DNA of 47,165 nt from contig DAIDJG010000040.1 in the NCBI GenBank assembly GCA_027451445.1, positions 1 through 47,165 of the forward strand, read 5' to 3'. A model generated the notes under the pieces. It was given only the letters and a program-made list of their open reading frames with translations. It did not search any database and had not been told where the DNA came from. Both the position numbers and the translations under genes were made by a program. This document shows positions 24,030-33,100 of this stretch, one piece after another (the first letter of the stretch is position 1; each line of letters starts with the position of its first letter). The DNA is from Singulisphaera sp. (GTDB lineage: Bacteria; Planctomycetota; Planctomycetia; Isosphaerales; Isosphaeraceae).

Positions 24030-26576
24030 TCAGGACGCCGAGTCCGACTCGCCCACTTCCGCATCCGTCGCAACGGGCTCACCGGCTTCTTCAACCTCGG
24101 CCTTGTCGTCATCAACCGGTTCCGCGAAGTCCGAGGCGAAGGCCCCCACGACGAGCAGCAGCGCAAACCCGCTGATACACACGCCACCCAGCAACCCGGC
24201 GGGATGATATTCGAAGGTCACCCGATGCTTTCCGGCCGACGGAAGTGCCACGGCGCGAAACGCGACGTGCGCCGTATGGACGATCGTGGGGTACGTGTCG
24301 ACCGTTGCGTGCCAGCCGGGATACCAAGCGTCGGTGAGCACGAGGTATCCTGGTCGCGTGGTCTCGACCTCGAGCTCAACGCGGTTTGGCGTATCCTTGA
24401 CGATGCGGGCCGGCGTGAAGTCTTGCCGCGCTCCGGGAGGCAAGACGTCGCGTTCGAGAAGGACCTCCCGGCGTGGATCCAATGAGGCCAGGGCCGCCTT
24501 GCGATCCTCGCCGCTCTTGAGCGTGCGCGCCTCGCCAACGACGAACGCGCGCGGGAGAGAGGTGGGATTCTCCACGATCCGGCAATCCAGCAGCCTCGGA
24601 GTCACTCCACGCAGGGCAACCATCTCGGGGACCTTTTGCGTTTTCACGGTCCGCCAGCCAAATCGGTCCGGCACCTTATCCTTTTCCAGCAACGCCGCGG
24701 ATCGGACGCCGAGCAGGTCAATCAAGGTTTTCGAGGCCCCCGAGAGGTCTATGACCTTGATTCCGAAGAGGCCCTGGATCGCGCTCGAGTCGAGACCAAC
24801 CGCTTCCATGAACACAAGCGTGCGCGTCAGCGGGATGGGATCGTAGCCCTCGACCTTGTGGGCGCCAAGCCATTCTGCCTCGCGGTCTGACACGGCTTGC
24901 TGGCGAGCGAGGATCCGAGCACCCGTCTTGCTCGTCTCCGCAAGTTCCGTCTCCGCACTTCGCGGCCTCAGTGACGCTGGCGGCACCGTGCGCAAGATCG
25001 AATGCCCGAAGGTGGCGAGCTCGACCGTGATGCAGGCGAGAAGCACTCCCGCGACAATCCGGCCCCACCTTGGTTGTGACACGGCAACAGCCGCCAACGA
25101 CAGCACGACGCCCACCCAGAGCCAGGGCGCTGCATGGCCAAAAACAAGCTGCAAGACCAGAGAGAGACGAGTCACATTTTCCATCGGCGCGGGGACCGGA
25201 ATCGGTCGGAGGCACGCCACCAGGACGACCAGAACGATGAGCGCGGCTAACCCCGCGTAGCTCGCCCACAAGACCGACCGCATCCGCGCGAGCTGTTGTT
25301 GAACCGTCCGAGTGACCCCGTCAACGCCGAGCCCGGCCAGGACCGCCACGGCGAGCGCCGGGAGGAACAGGGCACGTGATGGGAACCGGAAGAGGCCCAC
25401 GCCCGGTACGATCTTGTGCAGCAGCGGATAAAGCGGCGTGTTGCCGCCGAGAGCGAACAGGAACCCCACCACCCCAACCACGGCGAGCCGGCCGAAGGGG
25501 CGTTTCATATAGAGGGCGACGAACAACCCGACCACGGCGAGCACGGTCGGCACAACCCCGAAGTGGCAAAGGGTCTCCCAGAAATAGGTCCCGGGGCCTT
25601 GGTACTGCTGCGGGGTGCCCAGCGCAAACGGGTTGAACACTTGCAAGAAACTCGCAGGCCCCGCGCTGCTCTGGACGGAGATTCCGGCGAAAAGCCCGGA
25701 CGTACGGGCCGAGTTCCTGGCGAAGATCGCCATCGGGATCAGCTCGGCCATGGCGAGACCCGCGGTCGCCAGCCCAACCACAGGCCAGCGCAGGACCATC
25801 TGGCCGGCGGGATCGCTCTCTCCGCGCCGCGCCATGCGGGCAGCGTCGTAGAGACAAACGAGTGTGAGTGCGAACACCAGGTAGTAAGCCTCCTGGATGT
25901 GACCGGCGAGCATCGAGAGCGCAAGCACACACGCCAATCCAAGGCCGCGCTTGCGTTCGCCCTGGTGATACCGTTCGTACATCCAGAACGCCCATGGGGC
26001 CCAAGTCACGGCGCCGAGTGTCCCGAGGTGGCCCTCCGACGTACGGGCCAGCAGCACGGGCGAGGCAAGATAAGCCACCCCTCCGCAAAACGCGCCCAGC
26101 CTCGAGAGGCCAAGCTTTCGGCCCAGACCGTAAGCGCCGATCCCCGCCACGAGGTGGTGGCCCGCCATGACCCAACTGATCGTTCCGCTCGCCCCGAAGA
26201 TCCAGAAGAGCCAGTTCGGCGGATAGAAGAACGCCCCTTGTGGATTCCCCAGGTAAGGCACACCGCCACACGTCGTCGGATTCCAGAAAGGGAGTTGCTG
26301 GAACCGCGAAAGACAGAGCCGGGGAAAATCGCGCTGGCCGATGTAATAGCCGGTCACGTCGTTGAGGCCGTTTCGCACCGTGCCCACGAGGACGTCGCCA
26401 GGATGCAGGGTCAGCGGCAGGAAACAGAAGAGCGTGACCGCCAGGAAGCCGAGCGCCACGAACACACGCGACGTTCTCGGAGAATCCACGACCGCCGGGT
26501 CCAACCTTATCACCCTTCTGAAAAGCTTGGCGGACTCGGCAACGAGGCTCGGCGAGGCGTGCGCACCGGTGGACAT
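24030..26576 (-). CDS. YfhO-family membrane protein
   Basis: An 848-residue protein; the ATG at 26576 has GAGGA six bases upstream and is preferred to a start 12 codons earlier. After a cytoplasmic tail it has about 13 TM helices, from residue 40 to 500. The first loop has PFWNPTTCGGVPYLGNPQG and FFYPPNWLF, a hallmark of YfhO and related GT-C proteins. A soluble C-terminal domain follows (residues 520-810: LARQQAVSDREAEWLGAH, PTSLPRAFVVGEA, GYLVLTDAWYPGWHATVD, FRAVALPSAGKHRVTFEY), then a last TM helix and an acidic tail (EPVDDDKAEVEEAGEP). YfhO glycosylates lipoteichoic acid in Bacillus; in planctomycetes the acceptor is not known. No operon partner is close. Confidence 0.85.
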   Translation of the reverse strand: MSTGAHASPSLVAESAKLFRRVIRLDPAVVDSPRTSRVFVALGFLAVTLFCFLPLTLHPGDVLVGTVRNGLNDVTGYYIGQRDFPRLCLSRFQQLPFWNPTTCGGVPYLGNPQGAFFYPPNWLFWIFGASGTISWVMAGHHLVAGIGAYGLGRKLGLSRLGAFCGGVAYLASPVLLARTSEGHLGTLGAVTWAPWAFWMYERYHQGERKRGLGLACVLALSMLAGHIQEAYYLVFALTLVCLYDAARMARRGESDPAGQMVLRWPVVGLATAGLAMAELIPMAIFARNSARTSGLFAGISVQSSAGPASFLQVFNPFALGTPQQYQGPGTYFWETLCHFGVVPTVLAVVGLFVALYMKRPFGRLAVVGVVGFLFALGGNTPLYPLLHKIVPGVGLFRFPSRALFLPALAVAVLAGLGVDGVTRTVQQQLARMRSVLWASYAGLAALIVLVVLVACLRPIPVPAPMENVTRLSLVLQLVFGHAAPWLWVGVVLSLAAVAVSQPRWGRIVAGVLLACITVELATFGHSILRTVPPASLRPRSAETELAETSKTGARILARQQAVSDREAEWLGAHKVEGYDPIPLTRTLVFMEAVGLDSSAIQGLFGIKVIDLSGASKTLIDLLGVRSAALLEKDKVPDRFGWRTVKTQKVPEMVALRGVTPRLLDCRIVENPTSLPRAFVVGEARTLKSGEDRKAALASLDPRREVLLERDVLPPGARQDFTPARIVKDTPNRVELEVETTRPGYLVLTDAWYPGWHATVDTYPTIVHTAHVAFRAVALPSAGKHRVTFEYHPAGLLGGVCISGFALLLVVGAFASDFAEPVDDDKAEVEEAGEPVATDAEVGESDSAS

Positions 26577-26660
26577 GGCGAATCCTCGTGACGTCGGAGA
26601 ACGCTTCGACACACGGACAGATTTACGGTAACCGGGGAAAGATCCTTGGAGTCGTTATTC

Positions 26661-26757
26661 CCCTCTCCCCCCGGGAGAAAGCCGGGTGAGGTCGCGATCG
26701 GATGTGCTCGTCAAAGGGAGCGTGACCTCATCCCGGCTCAGTCCCGGAGGGAGAGAG
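26661..26757. repeat. imperfect GC-rich palindromic element
   Basis: The left arm (26661-26693, CCTCTCCCCCCGGGAG then GCCGGGTGAGGTC) pairs with 26724-26757 (GACCTCATCCCGGCT then CCCGGAGGGAGAGAGG) with a few mismatches. It lies in the gap between two minus-strand membrane-protein genes. Confidence 0.6.
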
Positions 26758-26838
26758 GCGCGGGCCGTTGTCGCACAGTTCGGGCGGTCCTCAGTCGCGT
26801 AAGGAGCGAACGTCCTCAGCGCAAACCAGGAACCGTGT

Positions 26839-28527
26839 CTATTCGGGCTTCATACCCGGCTTGGTCGTCTCGGAGGATTTCGGCGGCACCGGATCGCGCG
26901 TCACGATCATGCCGTTCTCGTCTTCGTACTGGATCGTCCAGCCGGGGATATGTCGGATATCTCGGGCAAGGACATAATGCTGCATTTTACTCAAAACGAT
27001 GGTGTCCGCCTGGTACTTTTCCAGGAGCTCTTGCCAGCCGGGACGCAGCACGCCGATGTTCTGGTAGTCGGCCCAGACTTGCGTCGGAATCAAATGCATG
27101 TGCGTGTTTGTGAAAAGCTTGATCACAGGCTTGTCAGGTCCGTAGTGCTTGATCCAGGCCCAGGTCAGCCAGTCGCCAAGAGCCTGGGAGTTCCAGATCT
27201 GGCCCTTCGGCGGATGCGCGATGAGGTAGTCGGCCAGCGCTCGGGGCGTATTGCGGACGTACAGGCTGTCCGGTGTACGAGGTTCGGCTCCAAGCAGGCG
27301 ATCGCTCAGATGGGCCCAGGCAAACGCCCAGAACACCACGAACATACAAACCATGGTGTAGCGGAACGATCGCCCTTTCGGCAGTTCGCCCTCGAGGACG
27401 GGCTGGGGCTTTCGGTACGGGAACCAACGATTGGCGACTTCCGCAACGTGGGGCAGGACAGCGTAGACGTAGATCGGAACATACCAGAGGACGACCCGTC
27501 CGCTGGAATACGTTCCGACAGAGAACGCGGCGAGAAGCAGGGCCTCGACGGGACGCACGCGCCGTTTGCTGAACCGGAAGATCACGATGAGCGCAGCAAA
27601 CGACAATGCGAAGATCCGCCCTCCCAGTCCGTTAGGTGCCATGGGAAGCCATTCGTTGACCGTCTTGAGGTTCGGGTTGCTCGAGATGGCGATCGAGTCG
27701 ACCAGCATGTACGGCCCTCGCGGATTGACCATGATCGCGAGGCCCGCAACGACGGTCAGTAACGCCCAGTTGCGCGTCGAGCGGTCGGAAAGCAGAGCCG
27801 CGAGGTCGAGCTTGCGGCGTTCCAGGCAGACCTCGATGACCCGGCCGCCAAAATGGGCGCCGAGCACGACGAGCCCAATCAGGACCGACGCGTGCAAGTT
27901 CACCCAGAACGCAAACAACACCGGAACCCCGACCCAGATCCCCCACCCCCAATGCATCGTCGTGTCGCGTGGCGTCTCATTCTCGTCGCCGGCCGGCAAC
28001 TGCCAGGCGCCGCGATCGTGCGCGGTCAGCACCCAAAGGAAGAGCTGAAACGCGAGCGCAGCGAAGATTTCGGGACGCAGGATTGGATTGCGAACCCAGC
28101 TCAGGAAGAAGCCCGCGATCAGTCCGATCATCGCGAGGCCCAGCCGGCGCGTTTGGAGATAGCACGAGCGCGCCATCACCATGTAGCGCACCAGCATCGT
28201 GACGGCGAACAGGTTCGAGAGCCCCTCGGCGCCTCCAAAGCGTTCGGCCGAGGCCAGGATCACCTGAGAAAGCCAGCAATAGTTGATCACCCGGACGGAT
28301 GCGGCCAGAGGCATGAACGGCTCATAAAACGGCAACGCGTGGTGATTCAAGATCCACTGGCCGTACGCCACGTGCCCCCAGAGGTCCGTGTACCACAGCC
28401 CGAGCCAATTCAGGTAGACCAGCATGGCCCCGAACACAGCGCAGACCAGCACGTGGCTGAGCCCCAACGCGTAGCGAGGACCCAGTATGGGTTTTAGATG
28501 CTCGACCTGGGTCCGTTCGCGAATCAT
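26839..28527 (-). CDS. large polytopic membrane protein, possible GT-C glycosyltransferase
   Basis: A 562-residue protein from ATG 28527; a GTG start at 28560 would add 11 residues. About ten TM helices, the first at residues 20-40 (LSHVLVCAVFGAMLVYLNWL), followed by a loop with YTDLWGHVAYGQWILNHHAL and PFYEPFMPLA. The acidic residue in DLWGHVAYG and the His/Pro-rich phrase after it are in the place where GT-C enzymes keep their catalytic Asp. A soluble C-terminal part has NTPRALADYLIAHPPKGQIW, NSQALGDWLTWAWIKHYGPD and TNTHMHLIPTQVW. Many planctomycete genomes carry this type without known role. It is not clearly in an operon; the upstream region on its strand holds a palindrome and no obvious promoter. 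Confidence 0.6.
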   Translation of the reverse strand: MIRERTQVEHLKPILGPRYALGLSHVLVCAVFGAMLVYLNWLGLWYTDLWGHVAYGQWILNHHALPFYEPFMPLAASVRVINYCWLSQVILASAERFGGAEGLSNLFAVTMLVRYMVMARSCYLQTRRLGLAMIGLIAGFFLSWVRNPILRPEIFAALAFQLFLWVLTAHDRGAWQLPAGDENETPRDTTMHWGWGIWVGVPVLFAFWVNLHASVLIGLVVLGAHFGGRVIEVCLERRKLDLAALLSDRSTRNWALLTVVAGLAIMVNPRGPYMLVDSIAISSNPNLKTVNEWLPMAPNGLGGRIFALSFAALIVIFRFSKRRVRPVEALLLAAFSVGTYSSGRVVLWYVPIYVYAVLPHVAEVANRWFPYRKPQPVLEGELPKGRSFRYTMVCMFVVFWAFAWAHLSDRLLGAEPRTPDSLYVRNTPRALADYLIAHPPKGQIWNSQALGDWLTWAWIKHYGPDKPVIKLFTNTHMHLIPTQVWADYQNIGVLRPGWQELLEKYQADTIVLSKMQHYVLARDIRHIPGWTIQYEDENGMIVTRDPVPPKSSETTKPGMKPE

Positions 28528-28763
28528 CGTGGGAGCGCCTCGTTCACTTAGCTCTTGCACAGCGATTCAGCGCCTCCGTCTAGGGCCAGGAAAGGATCGG
28601 GCGAGGTCGTCGAGACGACTCAACTCGCCCGCAATTCTCCAAAGACCGATCGGCGTTTCTTCCGTGCTTCTGCACGCGATCAGTGACGTAGCTTCACGAA
28701 CACAAGTTTGTGGTGACGGAGTTGAACTCAACCGTGCATCCACGGTCCGGTCCGAAAAGTCGA

Positions 28764-29270
28764 TCAGCGAGGAAGCGGAAGCGGAGGAAGCGGGTCCGAG
28801 GGTGCCAGGGGCGCCGTCGCCGGCACCGAAGGCGGAGGCACCGGGTACGGCGGAGGCGTCGAGCTGACGCTGGGCATCGACTCGACTTCCTCGTAAATGC
28901 GCTCCAGGAAGCGGTTATCGTAGGGCGCCTTGGGATTCCCTCCCATCGCGGCAATCTCAATCTTCTGATCGATCAAAACGGTGTAATTGTAGGGACGATA
29001 GAAGTAGTATCCCCACGCGGGGTTAATGTACGGGAAGTGCTGAGGCATGTTGTTCATGCAATGGAGAAAACCGTACGGCAGGCTCTGCCCGCTCAGTCCA
29101 CACAATCCCAGGCCATGTCCACATCCAAGCCCACCGCAACCCAGGCCTCCAAAAGAGCCGCAGCCTGAAAACAGGCCTCCCTGAACGCACGCGTCCTGCG
29201 CCGAGCACTGCCCCCAATGGTCACAGCCGAGCGTGCTCAAAACCAGGACGATCGCATGACCGGCGCCCAT
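28764..29270 (-). CDS. Cys/Gly-rich secreted protein
   Basis: A 168-residue protein with a hydrophobic leader (GAGHAIVLVLSTLGC) that may be a signal peptide or a weak lipobox ending in Cys16. Residues 20-60 are rich in Gly and Cys (ACVQGGLFSGCGSFGGLG, then CGGLGCGHGLGLCGLSGQ), followed by a second Cys (LHCMNNMPQHF). Next is NPAWGYYFYRPYNYTVLIDQ, an aromatic segment frequent in planctomycete exported proteins, and a Pro-rich C-terminus (PPPYPVPPPSVPATAP). The Cys pairs could form disulfides; planctomycete cell walls are known for Cys-rich proteins, so a wall or surface role is an inference. GGAGGG lies eight bases before the ATG. It is divergent from the secretin gene. Confidence 0.65.
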   Translation of the reverse strand: MGAGHAIVLVLSTLGCDHWGQCSAQDACVQGGLFSGCGSFGGLGCGGLGCGHGLGLCGLSGQSLPYGFLHCMNNMPQHFPYINPAWGYYFYRPYNYTVLIDQKIEIAAMGGNPKAPYDNRFLERIYEEVESMPSVSSTPPPYPVPPPSVPATAPLAPSDPLPPLPLPR

Positions 29271-29987
29271 TTCATTCCCTCCCTCGCTCCGAGCGCAGGG
29301 GCACCTTCAGCGCAGTTGCGCTTTGAAGCGAAGCCCCCAATCCCTTCCCCCCAAAGGCCTTTCGCCACGGCCCAGCCACACGCTCGCCGCGTACGCCTTC
29401 AGGACTCGCCTTGTCTCCAAGCGTACCACACTCTATCCCCCGATCTGCCCCGAGACCGTCTTTTTCCAAATTACCCCAGAACCTCTATTCAATACAATGT
29501 GTAAAAGCGGGCCTCGGTCGCGCAAGAGCTGCGGACAGCGACTCAGCCACGTCGGAAGTCGGGTTCTGTGGGGAAGACCGGTCCACCGACCGGCATCGAT
29601 CAAAGCGGTTGATCGAAACGCGCGTGGTGTGTCGATAATCATTCGATGGGCGACGTAGCCTGCGTTCGCGCACGATCGAGGAACGCGCCGAAGGCGGAAG
29701 AACCGAGAAACAAAGCAGACTCATGCTGGATAGTGCGCGGGAAACGGCTACGACTCTCAGAGATTTTTCCGAGACCACGCAGTCATCGTATCTCGCGGAG
29801 GCACGCGGCTCGACTGCTTGAGCTGTTTAGGAGCTTTCTCGGCGCGTTCGACCAGCCGTGGGTCGTTGGAGCTGAGGCCTGGTCGGTTCGGAAGCACAGT
29901 GAACCGCAGGTGTTCAATTCCGGGAGGTCCCGACATGTGGAGTCCGAAAAAGGCTGGTGGCCGATCACCACAACAGGAGTCTACTAA
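29271..29987. other. gap without a convincing gene
   Basis: About 700 bases between the divergent 28764 gene and the small ORF at 29988. Several frames are open here (for example 29646-29987 on the + strand) but none has a ribosome site, motif or conserved look. The stretch 29460-29510 is AT-rich for this genome (TTTTTCCAAATTACC, then CTATTCAATACAATGTG) and could hold promoters for both flanking directions, but I see no clear box pair. Confidence 0.5.
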
Positions 29988-30113
29988 ATGGCTTATGTCA
30001 CGGATCAACGACACGCATGGTTCAATTCTGAGCGATCATATTCAAGTTCAGGACATTCCTTACCGCAAAAACGGGACTTCGCGGATAATTCCTTCAACCC
30101 GCAAAGTCGGTAA
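29988..30113 (+). CDS. small ORF upstream of the secretin gene
   Basis: A 41-residue frame with AGGAG eight bases before its ATG. The protein is polar and rich in Ser, Arg, Asn and Gln (MAYVTDQRHAWFNSERSYSS, ending FADNSFNPQSR) and has no membrane helix. It ends 32 bases before the secretin start. The ribosome site and position suggest a small protein or leader peptide, but 41 codons can arise by chance. I recognise no family. Confidence 0.35.
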   Translation: MAYVTDQRHAWFNSERSYSSSGHSLPQKRDFADNSFNPQSR

Positions 30114-30144
30114 ATCCGATCTTCTCCAATAACTCGGAAGTCTA

Positions 30145-33100
30145 ATGACCTTGGAGTTGCGCGTAGGTGCGGCGAATCTCCACTCCGGGAGAATGAATGA
30201 CATGGATGGGGCAAAGGGCAGTTTGGGTCGGTCGCTCTTTCGCCGCTATCGGCTCGCCTTGTTGGGCGTGACGAGCGTCGTCTTCAGCGTCGTAGGCACA
30301 GCGATTTACATCGTTCCGAGCCAGGCCCAGGAACCGGTAGCAACGAACGAAGTCGGCGAGAACGATGCGCAGCACGAGCGGTCGCTCTCGTCCGATTCTC
30401 GCGCGGCCAAGCGTGCAAAACAGGCCAACTCGGGGCGAACCCCCTATTTGATTTACCAGCCAGGCGGTCCCCGACCGTCCGTTCAGGCACCCACTGAGAG
30501 TTCAGTGGTGGTAAAGAAAGGGACCTCCGCGCCTCCCGCCGACAAGGCGACTAAGCGACCTGGTTATATCGTCTATCAACGCAAGTCGAACGCCCCTGCC
30601 TCCACCGCGCCTGTGTCAGGCCCCACGACGGAAGTCGTCGCCGATGGAAAGGCAACGATCGAAGCGGGTGTGCAGGCAAGTAAAAACGGTTCCACGCAGA
30701 ACAACGCGAAGGTTTACCACGGCCTGGTGAAGTCAGCAGCAAAGACTGCCGGGACAGCCCAGGACCAGTCGAATCGCGTCATCAAAGGACGCGGTCCCTC
30801 GGGAGCACCGAGCAATGCCGACGAGCTGTCGAAGTTGGCTGCTCAGGAGCTCACTCGCGTGAGATCGATGCGGACGGCGGCTGCGGAGAAAGCGGCGACC
30901 GATGCACTGGTCAAGTCGGCCTCCGAGGAGCTGGAGCAAATCAAGGCGATGCGCACCGCAGCGCTCGACCGAGCTCGCACCGAGCAGGCTGCGAAAGTCG
31001 TAACTCCTCCCCAATCTGCGACGAACCGGGCCAAGGTCATCGAGCTTGGACCGGGCCCCGAAAGCGCGGCAACTCCAGTCACAGTGGCGGGCACGGCTCC
31101 GCCGGCTGTTCAGCAGCCGACTCTTGCCCCGGCCACTCCGGCCATGCTGCCGGCCACAGTCCCGCCAGCGGCGTCCGAGAGCCCGACCCTCTCGCTGGTT
31201 CCACCGGCCGCCGAAACAATCGCGGCACGCTCACCGGAGGCGGCTCCTGTGACCGCACCCACGCCCATTCCGCTCGAAGTCACGGAGTCGCTGTCGCGAC
31301 CCACCGTTGTGGCGGAACCGGCGATGAAACCGCCGGTGACCCTCGCGCAGCCCGCAACCTCCGCGCTGACGATCGTCGCGGAAGAGAACGTGCTCCCGAC
31401 GCAAACGCCTGTAGCCCCGGTCGCCCCCAGCCCGGCGCCGGTGGTCGTTGAAGCCAACTCGGCTCCCGTCCCGAGCACTCCGGCTCCGACGCCTTCGTAC
31501 GGAGACATGCGGCCGCCGCAGATCGCGGCGACACCGAGTCCGTCGTCGGTGCAGATGCCGAATCCGGTCGCGCTGCCCGCAGAGCCAACCACGGTTGCGG
31601 CCGTTCCGAGTCCCGCTCCGGCGCCGGTGTCTGTCGCGATGCCGACGGCACCGAGCTTCGGCAGCGTCGAAACCACACCATCGCCTCGGCCAGCCGAACC
31701 GGCGACGACCGTCGCCGCCACTCCGGCGATGTCGCTCGAAACCGCACCTGCGCAGCCCGCGGGCAACCCGGCTGAGGCAATGCCGGTGCCAGCGATCCCC
31801 GAGGCACCCACACGCCTCGCAGAGTCGCCAATTCCGGTGCCGGCGATTCCGCTCGAAACCACGCCGACGGAGCCAACCGTCGCCGCCAACGCTGCCAATC
31901 CGGCGGCTCCCGCCGAGGCAAGCATGACTCCTCCCACCGCCTCGCCGGAGCCGGCCCTGCTCGCGGGCAACGCCAGCACACCGGCGACAGCACCCAGCAC
32001 GAACGTGGGTCAGGTCATCCCCGCATCGCTGCCCAAGGAGCCTCCGTACGCCCGGGACGTCGTCCGGCTCGCCGCCGCCTTCCAGGAAGGTGCGATGCCG
32101 CTCACTCCCGCGGCGAAGAAGAAGATCGACGACCTGATCGAGTCCGACCCGGGCGAAGAGATCGCCCTCCAGATCCGAGCGCGGCGCTCCAAGATCCTGC
32201 GCACCAAGCGGCCGCTCATCCGGACGGTCATCAGCGACCCGAACCTGATCGAAGTCGTCCAGTTCGGCCCGCGTGAGTTCGCCATCATCGGTAAGGGCGA
32301 GGGCACGACCAACCTGACTCTCTGGTTTGACCAGCAGGACAGCGAGACGCTCACATACGTGGTCACGGTGCTGCCCGATGACTCGATGGAGAACAAGCTC
32401 GCGCTCAAATACAAAGAGATGGAGCGGATGGTCAACGCCCTGTTCCCCAACAGCAAGATCCGCCTGCTCGTTGTGGGCGACAAGCTGATCGTCAAGGGGC
32501 AGGCCCGCGACATCCGAGAGGCCACGAACATCTACGACCTGGTCAAGGGTCAGTACGCCAAGCTCGACAAGACGCCCGACACGCTCAACACCAACGGCAA
32601 CCCCGCTGCGGCCAACGGCAACCCGCCCGGCGGCGGCGGCGCAGGGCTGCCGCCGGGAGCGACGCCAGGCACGAGCATGGGAGCGCCCCCCGTCGCCAAC
32701 ATCGGCGCTCCTCCTGTGGGTGCGACCGGCCTCGGTACCACCATCCAGCTCAACGCAAACGGCGGCGGCGGTTACGGCGCCGACGAGAACGACAACAGCA
32801 ACGTGATCAACATGATCGAGGTGCCGGGCGAGGCGCAGATCATGCTCAAGGTCCGCATCGCCGAGGTGAAGCGATCCGCGTTGCGACAGCTCGGTGTCAA
32901 TTTCGCGATCAACCCGACGGGCGCCATCGGCAGCTTCTTCTACAACGGCAGCTTCGCGAACTCGACGAACCCGGCGGCGATCCTCAACGACAACAGCGTG
33001 TCGTCGCTGATCAACGCCCTCGCCTCCAACAACACGATGAAGATCCTCGCCGAGCCAAACCTTGTCACCATCAGCGGCCGGCCCGCCAGCTTCCTCTCCG

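Noticed and set aside
25416-26591. 391-residue plus-strand frame opposite the YfhO-type gene
   Set aside because: Highly charged with no motif; the minus strand has membrane helices and a known family.
29646-30132. Open frames in the gap before the secretin gene
   Set aside because: No ribosome site, no motif and no conserved look; only the 29988 frame has an AGGAG at the right distance.
31110-32000. 296-residue Gly/Ala/Val-rich frame on the minus strand resembling a PE-PGRS-like protein
   Set aside because: It is the reverse reading of the Pro/Ala/Thr repeats of the secretin; no ribosome site.
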